The position numbers and the translations under genes are program-made. A stretch of DNA of 64,000 nt from Paracrocinitomix sp040880585 (GTDB lineage Bacteria > Bacteroidota > Bacteroidia > Flavobacteriales_D > Crocinitomicaceae). The stretch is from NCBI GenBank assembly GCA_040880585.1, contig JBBDID010000052.1, forward strand, positions 18,504 through 82,503, given 5' to 3'. This document shows, one piece after another, positions 36,458 through 46,500 of the stretch. Under the pieces are notes generated by a model. It was given only the letters and a program-made list of their open reading frames with translations. It ran no database searches and had not been told where the DNA came from. Within the stretch, counting starts at the first letter, position 1. Each line of letters starts with the position of its first letter.

Positions 36458-37270
36458 TTACAAATCAAGCTTCGTCTGTAATTCAATTTTTGGATGAAAA
36501 GTTCCAATTATCATGAACGGATTATGACTTGTAAATTGCCGCAGCTTAGTTGTTCCTAAATAAAAATAGAGATCTTTTGTTTTGGCAAAATCGTCAAAAT
36601 ACTTTTTCCTGACATCTTCACAGGCTTTCATTTCATCATTGTATTTATTGAATTGCTTCCAGTACAATGCGCCCACCTCCCAATCTTCAATCATCATTTT
36701 TCGTTTTGCTCTATCAGATCCTTCAAATATAAAACTGAATTTATAAGGTAATTTTTTCACAACCTCAAACTCACTTTTATCTTCAAACATATTCATCTGT
36801 TTAAGTTGCTCAGTTTTGGATTTACTCCATTCTCTGTCAACTTCTTCCCAAACAAAATCATGGATAATTGTGGGCTTAAAAACAGCTAGTGATGTACAGA
36901 TGGATCTGTCTTTTGCTTCCCGGATCAACAATTCCATATCTGTGTAGACCTTCTTAAGAACAATCTCTTTTCTTTCTTGCCAATTATGTGTGGTCTTAAT
37001 ATGGCCTACAACTTTTATTGGGTTTTCTACCTCAATGTTAACCGGCCTATGACTTTCAGGCCTAAAATCACTGGTGTTTTTAGTCAAGTCAACTTCAACC
37101 CAGTCATACTTTTTGTATTGATTTACATAATCTAATGTTCTGAAAGGAATCGGGTATAATCTTATCCAGTCTCCAGCTTCTGTAAACCCTGCGGAACAAA
37201 CCAACTCATCATACTTTTTTGAAATGGTAGGATACGTTTTAACCGTTATTAAGACCCGGGTTTTTGCCAT
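36458..37270 (-). CDS. Conserved DUF488-associated protein of unknown function
   Basis: 270 residues, no signal or membrane segment, with an opening TRVLITVKTYPTISKKYDELVCSAGF and a strongly charged body. It ends three bases before the downstream-oriented DUF488 gene begins on the same strand (37274), so they form an operon. A decayed second copy of this same gene junction lies at 57175-57341, which shows that the pair moves or duplicates as a unit. Likely accessory or defence related; chemistry unknown. Confidence 0.75.
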   Translation of the reverse strand: MAKTRVLITVKTYPTISKKYDELVCSAGFTEAGDWIRLYPIPFRTLDYVNQYKKYDWVEVDLTKNTSDFRPESHRPVNIEVENPIKVVGHIKTTHNWQERKEIVLKKVYTDMELLIREAKDRSICTSLAVFKPTIIHDFVWEEVDREWSKSKTEQLKQMNMFEDKSEFEVVKKLPYKFSFIFEGSDRAKRKMMIEDWEVGALYWKQFNKYNDEMKACEDVRKKYFDDFAKTKDLYFYLGTTKLRQFTSHNPFMIIGTFHPKIELQTKLDL

Positions 37271-37273
37271 CTT

Positions 37274-38170
37274 TCACAAATGCTTGACCGGAATATTCCA
37301 GTTGGGTTGTTTTGCCAGTGCTTCCACTACCCTACCTCTGTGGCACATACATTCTGTTGCTTCAAAGCAGGTAAGGGCAATGCGATTATATTGTTCCAGC
37401 AAATCGTTTATGCTCAATAAATATTCTTCGTTTTCTACCAGAACAGTTTTTTCGTATTCCTTAAAAAGTATTTTGTAATCATTTAAAGAATTCAACTCCT
37501 TTCTTTTTTCTGAAACAATGCCTAGCTGAGGTATGTGTACATAGTCAATCCCCACATTTTCACAGGCGTGTTTCAATTGGTTTTTGGAAAACCCAAATTT
37601 CATGCTCAAAGGGTTTTTCCGGACATCACAAAGTAACTTGACATCATTAATAATTAACTGATTTAAGTAGGCTTCTAATGACTTTCCTTCATATCCAATA
37701 GAAAACAATTTGGTTTCAGAAAATTGCCTTTTTTGTTTGTGCACATTTTCTAATTCAGCAGCCGATAAAACACGAGCGGCTATTTCACTGTTGATGGCAT
37801 AAAAAGGATAATTGCGATAGGTATATTTGATCAATTCTTCACGAGAGGTTTCACCATAAGCACTTTTAAGCTTTATCATAAAAGACTGATCTGCTTTTTT
37901 CAGCGTTGGCGTAAATTCTTCAGATGTACTTTTAACCCATTGCGGCGAGTTGGCATTTGTACTTTCTTGTACTAAACCGTATTTACCGAGTGTTTTTAAA
38001 TCCTGGTTGGCCTGAAACGAATAGCAGCCATATTTGTAAGGCACAAAATCAAATGCTTTTTTCTCTTGCCAGCGGGTATAAATAAACAGCAGCTTTTGAA
38101 GGCTTGTTTTATTCAGTTCCCCACCAAAATTCTCCAATAGCGAAAGCAATATTTTTCTGCGGTAGTACAT
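37274..38170 (-). CDS. Panacea/SocA-like N-domain plus DUF488 protein
   Basis: 298 residues in two parts. The N-terminal 130 residues (LNKTSLQKLLFIYTRWQ ... FVPYKYGCYSFQANQDLKTL) resemble the DUF4065/Panacea-SocA antitoxin-like fold. The C-terminal part is DUF488: LFSIGYEGKSLEAYLNQL, DVRKNPLSMKFGFSKNQL, YVHIPQLGI and LTCFEATECMCHRGRVVEAL, with the conserved Cys-x-Cys-His. Found near restriction and defence genes in many genomes; activity unproven. Operon with the gene downstream. Confidence 0.8.
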   Translation of the reverse strand: MYYRRKILLSLLENFGGELNKTSLQKLLFIYTRWQEKKAFDFVPYKYGCYSFQANQDLKTLGKYGLVQESTNANSPQWVKSTSEEFTPTLKKADQSFMIKLKSAYGETSREELIKYTYRNYPFYAINSEIAARVLSAAELENVHKQKRQFSETKLFSIGYEGKSLEAYLNQLIINDVKLLCDVRKNPLSMKFGFSKNQLKHACENVGIDYVHIPQLGIVSEKRKELNSLNDYKILFKEYEKTVLVENEEYLLSINDLLEQYNRIALTCFEATECMCHRGRVVEALAKQPNWNIPVKHL

Positions 38171-38304
38171 GTTGATAAAGATACGAAGTCTTTTTTTAGA
38201 AAATTTAGCTGCCGAAATTGATGGTTAACAATTTGGTGTTGAGGAAAAGGGCTCTTTGGATTCAAAATATCCTGAGCAGGTTAATGCCACAAGGAAACGT
38301 TATA

Positions 38305-38553
38305 TTAAATAGAATTGGGCTTGACAATCTCAATTACGGTTCTCCTAGGAAAATCATTTGCTTCAATGGTTTTATTGACAGAATAATCAGGAAATTGCTT
38401 CTGTAAGTACGACATTATATGATTGTCAATTTTCGATTTGTTAAGCGGATCATCTATGAATGTGCAGTCCTCTTCGTTTTCAGGTATTATGTCCACCTGG
38501 ACATGTTTTGTTTTTACTGAATCTTCAACTAATAAATGCCTTGTTTTGATCAT
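38305..38553 (-). CDS. Small hypothetical protein
   Basis: 82 residues, acidic and hydrophilic, no motif recognised. It starts ten bases after the stop of the WYL-domain gene on the same strand, so it is probably its operon partner. Sequence composition is like its neighbours. Confidence 0.55.
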   Translation of the reverse strand: MIKTRHLLVEDSVKTKHVQVDIIPENEEDCTFIDDPLNKSKIDNHIMSYLQKQFPDYSVNKTIEANDFPRRTVIEIVKPNSI

Positions 38554-38563
38554 TTTTTCAATG

Positions 38564-39769
38564 TTATTTCAGTTTTTTTAAGTAGGTTATTAATTTCTTA
38601 TTGTTATAAACTTCTAAATTTTGTATTCTTTCTGCTTTAAAAAATCGTTTCTCTTCACGTAAAAAGCAAAATGCTTCCAAATAAAGTTCAGATTCCTTCT
38701 TCTTACCCCCTTTTTTCTTATCCAACTTAATTCTCTGAACACTTATCGGATAAATGAATCTAGTAGTAAGCTGATCATACATATTCTTGTATATGATTTT
38801 TAGAACTACTTCATCTTCATTTTTAAACCCAGAATCCAAATAATCTTCGGCTGTTTTGATCTTGAGAGTTTTATCTGAACCAATTGAATATTCAGGATAC
38901 AAAGAATTTTGTTCTCGTCTTTTTAAACTTGAAATTTTATTGATCCTGCTCATATCTATAACATGTGTTTCTTGAGAAATTTGATTAAAAAAATCTATAT
39001 AAACAGAACCTCCAGCCGTATTTAAATTTAGAACGTTTCCACACATCAACTCTTTATTTTTATCTGAAGAGATAATTATTTCCTTGGAGTTATTCATTAA
39101 TCGTTTAAGCCTTTTCATTCTGCTTTGTTTAACTTCTGGAACAAGAATCAAACTCTCAATAGGCAGATGTACTTCTGAAAACTTATCTGAATTGTTTTTG
39201 TAGTACTTACACTTAACCTGCTTGGCTGAATGCCACAACTCTTTTTCTTGATGATTATTTTTCATTTTATAATCAACAATATCAATCGCAATTAACAAAG
39301 GTGAGGTGAAATCTAAAAAAGATACTGCTTTTCGATCTTTCTTACCTTCCGAAAACTGCATGTACGTCTTTCTTTTAAAAAGTTCAACTGGTGATGTTTT
39401 AAAAATTACCTTTGAATTGACTTGTAATTCATTAACCTTAGGTAATTCGTTTGCTTTTTCCTCATCTTTAAATAAATTCAAGTGTTTTCCATAAATCCAA
39501 GTATCAACAAATTGCATTTGTTTGGTTGAAAACCATATACATTTACATTTCGTTTGTTCTAATGGAAGTGACTTCGATCCGAGATCTGATTTATCAGGCT
39601 CAACTGTTTCTAATACAATTAATTCACTAATAACCATTAAAGGAGAATTATAATTTGGATCACCAACAAAATTAATATCAATAATGTCACTAATTGAGTT
39701 TGAATAGTGAGATTTTAAACACACAATTCGACCAATATAATCTTGAAAATTGTTTTTTTTAATAGCCAT
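38564..39769 (-). CDS. WYL-domain protein, possible ligand-sensing regulator of the island
   Basis: 401 residues from ATG 39769 (an upstream TTG at 39799 is less likely). The C-terminal about 100 residues form a WYL-like domain: LKIIYKNMYDQLTTRFIYPI, then LYLEAFCFLREEKRFFKAER, the 'YLxAxCxxRxxxRxF' pattern. The rest is beta-rich with no helix-turn-helix that I can see, unlike BrxR/CapW-type regulators. It is divergent from the reverse transcriptase gene, with 416 bases of structured DNA between them, so it could regulate it. Confidence 0.65.
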   Translation of the reverse strand: MAIKKNNFQDYIGRIVCLKSHYSNSISDIIDINFVGDPNYNSPLMVISELIVLETVEPDKSDLGSKSLPLEQTKCKCIWFSTKQMQFVDTWIYGKHLNLFKDEEKANELPKVNELQVNSKVIFKTSPVELFKRKTYMQFSEGKKDRKAVSFLDFTSPLLIAIDIVDYKMKNNHQEKELWHSAKQVKCKYYKNNSDKFSEVHLPIESLILVPEVKQSRMKRLKRLMNNSKEIIISSDKNKELMCGNVLNLNTAGGSVYIDFFNQISQETHVIDMSRINKISSLKRREQNSLYPEYSIGSDKTLKIKTAEDYLDSGFKNEDEVVLKIIYKNMYDQLTTRFIYPISVQRIKLDKKKGGKKKESELYLEAFCFLREEKRFFKAERIQNLEVYNNKKLITYLKKLK

Positions 39770-39833
39770 TAAATAGTTTTGGAAATTAACGTTGAACAAT
39801 ATAGGAATTATGTAACAAAATCGCTAAATTTAT

Positions 39834-40174
39834 CCTGTTTCACCAACATTGGAATAGTGACGTTTGGTTAGAACCATTTACGATCAAATTAAATAGTTTG
39901 ATCGTGTACTTTGAAATAGTTTCGGCTGATTTTGAAGGTAAAAGATTGTCAATCATCATTGGCTGACAAAGACCTCTAATGAGGCTGTCTCCAATGGGTG
40001 ACCATCTGAAGATTGATATTATAAAGATATATATTATTTCTTTAGCAATAAAGAGAAGTATCATATTATTTATGTATTTAATCATATTGAAATATATGTG
40101 ACTCAAGTATTTGGGTACCGGTTCAATCCGTTTTGGATGTATGTGCTATGTAAAATCCTAAACAGGTGTTGGTG
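39834..40174 (+). ncRNA. Candidate structured RNA upstream of the reverse transcriptase
   Basis: Non-coding 340 bases. Helices visible: ACGATCAAA/TTTGATCGT (39880-39888 with 39897-39905), and a stacked set CATTGG/CCAATG (39957-39962 with 39991-39996), GACA/TGTC and CCTC/GAGG inside it. At the ends two adjacent blocks, CCTGTTT (39834-39840) and CACCAACA (39841-39848), are complementary to AAACAGG (40160-40166) and TGTTGGTG (40167-40174) in crossing order. Several defence reverse transcriptases use an upstream RNA as template; here that role is inference. Confidence 0.4.
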
Positions 40175-40185
40175 AGGCTTTTTTT

Positions 40186-41796
40186 ATGAATAAAAAAGAC
40201 GAAAAAGATGAAAAACCTGATTGGCTAAAAACAAAAGGATATTTGCATTTTTCTCAGCAGGTAAACACCAGGGAAAATTGGAAAAAAGTCTATGGTATCG
40301 TCACAAACAAAGAGTATATAAAATCACATGCTTTTTACCCCCTTCTTCACGTTAATATTAAAAATAGGAGATACAAAAGATCACCAAAAGGAGACCATAA
40401 AGGGCATAATTACGTAGATAAGCATGGTGTAAAAAGAAAAAACACCAAAGTAAGGCCTATTCATTATGCAAATCATTTGGACACGTTGATTTTCGCTTAT
40501 TACGCTAGTGAATTGCAGAAAAGGTATAATGAAGTTTTAGAGACAGAAAAGGGTCTTGATGATTTGATAACCGCATATCGGAAAATTGAAATTATTCCGG
40601 GAGAGAAAAAAGGTAAATCAACTATTCATTTTGCACACGAAGTTTTTCAGGAGATTAATAGAAGAGTTCAAGAAAAGGGAAATGCAGTTGCCATAGCTTT
40701 TGATATAAAAAGTTTCTTTTCTTCAATGGATCATAATATTTTAAAACAAAAGTGGTGTGCCTTATTAAATTACGGCAAGGTAGAAAATGACATTTGCAGG
40801 CTTCCATCTGATCACTACAATGTTTTTAGGGCTACGACAAACTTTTCATTTATCTATAAAGATGATTTAAGAACTCATAAAGTTAAAAATGGCAGACGGG
40901 CAGGGTTTGATGAGAAAAAATTAGCCCAAATTCGAAATAAGATGGGGTTTCAAGCTTTTTTTGAATCTGATAAAGAATTTCGGAAGCAGATTAAAAATAA
41001 AAATTTACGTATATACCCGAACCCATTTAAAAATAAAGAAAAAGTATCGATAGGTATCCCTCAAGGCTTGCCCATAAGTGCCACTTTAGCAAATTTGTAC
41101 CTAATTGATTTTGATAGAAAAGCACTATCATATCTCATTAATGATTTAGGTTGTTTTTATCGCAGATATTCGGACGATATAGTTGTTATTGGAGATCATT
41201 TACAAATTGAACAAATTTGTTCATTTGTGACTAACGAGATGAAAACTAATAAGGTCAAAATAAACGAGAGCAAAACAGAAAAACATCTATTTAAAAAAAG
41301 CTTATCCAATGTACATGAAGTATCTGTTTACAAAATTGAAGAAAATGGAAATTTAAAAAACAATGTTCCATTCACATATTTGGGCTTTGAACATTATGGA
41401 AATAAAACTCTTATTAAATCTGCTAATCTTTCTAAGTTTTATCGTAGAATGATCTATTCTACGAAAGGAAAGATAAAAAGAGCAGAGAAAGTCCAAGAAA
41501 AAACGCTTTCCGAAAGAAGGATAATTTTTAGAAGACAATTAGACAAATTATACAGTAATATAGATCTTGACAAACCTCATAGAAAAAAACAAAAATGGAA
41601 GACTTTCTATCAAATAGATACAGGAGAATTTCGAATAAAAGTTAAATCCAAAGACACAGCCTTTAAAACGAATTACTTTAGCTACGTTGAAAGAGCTTCT
41701 AAAATCATGAATGAGCCTGCAATTAAAAATCAACTGCGAAAACACAAGAAAATATTGAGTGATGCTATTGAAAGGCATTCTAAAAAGAAGAATTAA
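40186..41796 (+). CDS. Reverse transcriptase of defence-associated (DRT/UG) type
   Basis: 536 residues with the RT palm motifs: AIAFDIKSFFSSMD (catalytic Asp173), GIPQGLPISATLANLYL, and YRRYSDDIVVI (YSDD, Asp330/331), then FTYLGFEHYG. It lacks the maturase X and HNH parts of group II intron enzymes, carries its own long N- and C-terminal extensions (about 130 and 150 residues, the latter very basic), and has no adjacent retron msr-msd that I can identify. This fits the antiviral 'unknown group' reverse transcriptases; the exact class is not assigned. It stands between a WYL gene and a CoiA-like nuclease in a defence island. Confidence 0.85.
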   Translation: MNKKDEKDEKPDWLKTKGYLHFSQQVNTRENWKKVYGIVTNKEYIKSHAFYPLLHVNIKNRRYKRSPKGDHKGHNYVDKHGVKRKNTKVRPIHYANHLDTLIFAYYASELQKRYNEVLETEKGLDDLITAYRKIEIIPGEKKGKSTIHFAHEVFQEINRRVQEKGNAVAIAFDIKSFFSSMDHNILKQKWCALLNYGKVENDICRLPSDHYNVFRATTNFSFIYKDDLRTHKVKNGRRAGFDEKKLAQIRNKMGFQAFFESDKEFRKQIKNKNLRIYPNPFKNKEKVSIGIPQGLPISATLANLYLIDFDRKALSYLINDLGCFYRRYSDDIVVIGDHLQIEQICSFVTNEMKTNKVKINESKTEKHLFKKSLSNVHEVSVYKIEENGNLKNNVPFTYLGFEHYGNKTLIKSANLSKFYRRMIYSTKGKIKRAEKVQEKTLSERRIIFRRQLDKLYSNIDLDKPHRKKQKWKTFYQIDTGEFRIKVKSKDTAFKTNYFSYVERASKIMNEPAIKNQLRKHKKILSDAIERHSKKKN

Positions 41797-41861
41797 CGTC
41801 CATTTGGGTCACTTCGTTTTACAAATTAATATGATCAAATTTTTCAAAGAACTTTCTTTTG

Positions 41862-43361
41862 TCAATACCAAGTTTTGTAAGTTCCTGATCTAATAGCCTC
41901 TCTGCAATCCCTGATTCTCTCGTATACATATCTATTTTCTGAGTAAATTGCCAGTAATCCTCGGTTATCATAAAATCTTTGAATTCTATTGGTATATTTT
42001 TGTATTTCAGTATCTCCTTCTCTATTAACTTTTCCAGATATGTATTGCCTAAGTTGATCAATTCTTTCTCCAAACTTTTTGATATTTCCTTCTTCTCCTT
42101 CAATGCTTTCCTCAATCCGTCTAACTCTTTCTTGAAATTCTTTTCGAATATTTGATTCAAGTCCTTCTTGTTCTGATCTAACAATTGATAACTCTTGTTC
42201 AGCTCTTCTGATATTTCCGTCCAGTCTTTCTGATTCCTCTCTAATTTCTGAAGCTCTGGTTTCAAAATCGAATTCACTTTTTCCTTCAAGCTGATAATCT
42301 TCTTGGATTTGGATGTCAAGAGATTCTTCTTCAATTCCAAGTTCTTCCTTCTTGCTAAAATATCTTTCTTCCAACTCTGCGTACTTTCCTTCAACGATTT
42401 TTCTTTCTGAGTCAAATCTTTCTTGCTCCTTTCCAAATTCGTATTTGATATCGTCCTCAATTTGTGCTTGTAATTTTTGCAGTTCGATTCCAGTTCTTTC
42501 TGCATTTCCCTTAGTTCTTCGTAAGTCTCCTCCAATTCGAGATTCAATTTCTCGGTATTGTTTTGATTCATAACATCTTCTAATTCCTCGTATAAGATTT
42601 CCAATTTCCGCCGCCCTGCAGGCGTAAGTTTCCTCAAAAAATCTTCTTTGCTGTTCATCAATTTCAATCGATTGCTCAGAATTTCTTCTGGAAGGACGTA
42701 TGTATTCTGTTGTTGCTTCATCTCTATTATAAATCCATTTAGTATTTGTTGTTGTATTTAAAGCATATATTATGTTTTCAGGTGAATCTTTAGGTACCTT
42801 TATTTGTATAGTATTGATCCCTAGCCTTCGGAGTTTTGCTTTTTTTTCTTCTGATAATTTGTGACTAGCTACTAACTCAATAAGCAAATCAGGCTTGCCA
42901 TCTAAAAAGAATGCTACGTCTGCTCTTATCAAGAGATTTTTTTCTTCAACTTTGTGCCCACTTCCCCACTTCACATCCCCATTTTCATCTTCAAATACAA
43001 CCAATTCTCGTTTGACCACATTAGATTCATACCATTGGGAATTAGAAATTAGCATTGGAGGATCATTATCAGCTAATGAAAACTTAATGACCGTCGGAAC
43101 CTTTATACGTTTTTCGATTAATAAATGCTCTTGTGCTAATCTATGTCTGTGATCTTGATCCCGGTATGTACATCTATTCTTGCGCTTAACGTCTTTAACA
43201 TCATGTCTGAAGTAAGATCTGTATACCTTTCTCTTGACTGCCTGCATGGGTTTTTTACATCCCATACAGTAATACCCTTTAGCTCCACTCTCAACATCTT
43301 CTATGTAAAGAGGTTTGCCATCCTTATCTTGAGCATAGCTATTTTGAATATGTTCTTCCAA
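41862..43361 (-). CDS. CoiA-like nuclease with long coiled-coil tail
   Basis: 499 residues. The N-terminal part resembles competence protein CoiA: YAQDKDGKPLYIED, a zinc-knuckle start YYCMGCKKPM (Cys32, Cys35), SYFRHD, a conserved HRLAQEHLLIEK helix, and a nuclease core RADVAFFLDGKPDLLIELVASH (Asp148, Glu162). From about residue 215 to 450 it is an almost unbroken Glu/Arg-rich coiled coil. Start is TTG 43361; the next Met would cut off the conserved opening. A second frame of 300 codons overlaps the coiled coil and is judged a shadow. It converges on the reverse transcriptase gene 65 bases away. Confidence 0.72.
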   Translation of the reverse strand: MEEHIQNSYAQDKDGKPLYIEDVESGAKGYYCMGCKKPMQAVKRKVYRSYFRHDVKDVKRKNRCTYRDQDHRHRLAQEHLLIEKRIKVPTVIKFSLADNDPPMLISNSQWYESNVVKRELVVFEDENGDVKWGSGHKVEEKNLLIRADVAFFLDGKPDLLIELVASHKLSEEKKAKLRRLGINTIQIKVPKDSPENIIYALNTTTNTKWIYNRDEATTEYIRPSRRNSEQSIEIDEQQRRFFEETYACRAAEIGNLIRGIRRCYESKQYREIESRIGGDLRRTKGNAERTGIELQKLQAQIEDDIKYEFGKEQERFDSERKIVEGKYAELEERYFSKKEELGIEEESLDIQIQEDYQLEGKSEFDFETRASEIREESERLDGNIRRAEQELSIVRSEQEGLESNIRKEFQERVRRIEESIEGEEGNIKKFGERIDQLRQYISGKVNREGDTEIQKYTNRIQRFYDNRGLLAIYSENRYVYERIRDCREAIRSGTYKTWY

Positions 43362-43399
43362 TGAGAGAGATTTTTTTCTAAAATTTAATATTAACTCAA

Positions 43400-43407
43400 C
43401 AAAATTA
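43400..43407 (-). promoter_or_regulatory. -7 element for the CoiA-like gene
   Basis: Minus-strand TAATTTTG matches TAnnTTTG, 38 bases before the TTG start. TTG triplets lie 9-15 bases further up, closer than usual. Confidence 0.35.
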
Positions 43408-43502
43408 CAAAAACAGCAACAACAAATGGTAATTGTAAACTAGGTAGCTATGCACAATATGATTAAAATATAAACAATTAATGACTAAAAAATAGTCAGA
43501 GC

Positions 43503-46500
43503 CTATAACCCCTCCACAATCCCAATCTCCTCCTCCGTCAAGCCATACAACTCATACACCATTTTATCAATCTCTTTATCAGTTTTATCAATCTCAGCTT
43601 TCAATTTCAAAGCCTCTGTCTTTTTGGCCTCAAACAGCTCCATCCATTCCATTTCATCTGTTTTGGATAATTTCTCTCCATCTGCTTTTTTGATAGCTTT
43701 ATTTAATTCTTTGATAAAAACTCCAAAATCAATAGAGGACCAACCTTCTAACTTTTTACCAAGGGAGTGGATTTTAAAATAGTGTTTTAGATAATTACAA
43801 AACTTTTTTTCTAAACTGAAACTGAACCTTTCAAGTTCTAGTCTTTTAGCTGATATCTTCTCTAAATTTGAGCCATTTTTAATTTTTAAAGAAATAGGGA
43901 AATCTTTAAAGTGTTGAAGCTTTACTTTTGGAAACAAATCATCAAACTCAGAATATTTATATCTAAAATAAAATGACATTGCGCCAGAATTTAGAATTGC
44001 CAGAGTTTCAAGAGGATTAAATTTTTCAACATCTAAAAATCGTGCTATAAAAACAGATTGGTCGATTATAAATTGATCTTCAATATATGTAGCTATTAGT
44101 CGTTTAGATGGAATCTGTCTTAGTATTAGTCTTTTTCCTTCAAAGAATTTTGGCTCTCTAGGTTCTGCTAACCACTTTCCATAACTAATATAGCTATCGT
44201 TATTCCATGTTATTTTCCAACGATTTACATTCTTTCCTCTCAAGTAAGGAACAAATGTCTCATCAACTTTTGTTTCAGATTGATAAGGATCTTTGGATAT
44301 AAACTCTTTGGTATGTCCTACGCGTTTGTGATAAACACCCACACCTCTGCCAATTTCAGTGAAACTAGACAGTGGCACTACGTTCTTTTTGAATTTAGAT
44401 AGAATTGACTTGATCTCTTTTGAGGCAGATACGTTAATTGAATAACCATCATTATTTTGCCATTCTAATTGATTTTCAGTCCCAATATCATTAAATTCTT
44501 GATTATGACACACTTTTAATTTTGTTTCAGTCTCCTGTTGTAAGTCGGAATAAGTAACAATGACAGTATCAACATTTGCATCTGCGAATGTTTCTGTAGG
44601 CATAGTTACAATTTCTTTCAAATGTGCACTTGATAATAAAAATTTTCTAACTTCCTTCAAAAATAGATTATTCAACCAAGCATTAGGGATAATGATCGAG
44701 ACTAAACCATTTTTGGCATTAATTTCAAGCATTCGTTCCATGAATAAAATGTACAGATCAATTTGGTAAACTGCTGTTTTGTATTTCTTATTAAGAAATT
44801 CTTTAACTGGTTGCGTGAAATTGTCTCCTTTGCTACTAACATAAGGCGGATTCCCAATCACCACATCAAAACCACCTTTATATTCGGTACGGAGGGCGTG
44901 GTCGTAGGTGCAGACAAAATTTTCTATCGTTGAGTTCAATTTTTTGTTGTTGGGTAAGCCGTGTTTATCCCGGTTTTTTTGTATGTACTCTACGGTATTC
45001 CATAGTTGCTTATCATCTTTTATAGGTTTATTGCCAAATTTTTGTGTCCATAGCGAGTTATAGTTTTTCTTTTCTTCTTTTGTCAAGGGGACGTGTCCCC
45101 TTGTTGTAATACCTATAGCAGTATTGTATTCTTTAGCTGTTATACCTTTTATCTTTCCTACGATTTTCGTTACTTCTTCTTCATCACATACCAGTAGCAG
45201 GTGTAGGTGGTCGCCGCAGATGTTGTATGCCATTACATTTAGATCATCTTCTTTTACTATTTGGGCAATGGTGTTGGTTATTAGTATTTCATCTTCTGTC
45301 TCTAACCATATAGGTTGTGCTTTAGGTCGTTGTCCATTATCACGTTTTAGACGTACTTTATGGTCGATCATTCGCTGTGAGGTTCGGCTATCATGTGTGG
45401 CTGTGGTAATGTGAAATGCCTTTTTGTTTTTTTCTTCAAAAACAGCCGGAAACTCTTTTTGCCAGTTAAACGCCTTCTCTCCTGCAATTTTGGGGTCATC
45501 AATCAATGAATTACCACATTTGATGTTATTGTTGAGTGAGGTCAGTTTACGCCCTCTTTGAGCGGTGCGCAACCACAAGGCAAGCTTGGCTATTTCAACA
45601 CTTTCTTCATTGATGTCAACGCCGTAAATGTTTTGCTCTAAAATTTGGGTTTCAATGTCACTTAACACCAGCGGCACTTTGTGATACTGAGCGGTTAACT
45701 CATCCAGGTATTGATGTTCTTCCATTAAAAATTCCAGTGCCTGGTTCAAAAAAGCACCGGAACCACAAGCCGGATCACAAATTTTTAAATCTAACAACCA
45801 ATCTCTGTAGGCTTTTAAATCTGCTATGCCTTTTTTAGATCGTTTGCTGGCCTGTCCAAAGCGTTCATCTGTAATGTCCAGTTCGGCTTTCTTTTCTTCG
45901 CATAATTTGCCAATGGTATTGTCAACAATGTATTTGGTGATATACTTTGGGGTATAAAAAACACCGTCTTTTTTACGCTTGCTTTTACTCTTATCTATCT
46001 CCTGACCTTCCAGTTCTGCCGTAATGCTCTCAATTTCATTGAGGGAGTTTTCAAAGATGTGCCCCAGGATATTTACATCCACTTCACTTTGAAAATCATA
46101 GGCCGTGAGTTTTTGGGTGTGTTTGAGCAATACTTCATCATCAATGTTGATGTTGTCGAGAATCAAATCATCCTGAAACAGGCCTCCGTTATAACCAAAA
46201 ATTTCAGCACGCTCTCCGCCTGCCGGCCTGCCGGAGTTGATAAAACCGAAATATTGCCTGTAAATGTCATACAACTTCCGGCTTTCTCCCCAGTCTTTAT
46301 CCTTTTGCCACTTTTCAATGATCTTTGTAATGGAGTTGGGCGGCAACAAGCCACTGTCCTCTGCAAAAAAGATGAATAAAAAACGGTCTAGTAATTTCTG
46401 TGTTTTCTTGAACAGCATCAACTGATCATCATTTGGATGATTGCCGGCCATGTTTCGCCACAAATCTGTTCTAAAGGCAGAATAATCCTTGTAAAGTTGT

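Noticed and set aside
40186..41796. Reverse transcriptase as the missing protein of the group II introns or as a retron
   Set aside because: No maturase X or HNH region, 20 kb from the introns, and no msr-msd-like inverted repeat with a conserved priming G was found upstream.
41819..42721. A 300-codon open frame overlapping the coiled-coil half of the CoiA-like gene on the same strand
   Set aside because: It also looks like a Lys/Glu coiled coil, but its third positions are rich in G (AAG, GAG, TTG) while the other frame uses the A/T-ending codons typical of this genome. Purine-rich coiled-coil DNA lacks stops in all frames, so this is most simply a compositional shadow.
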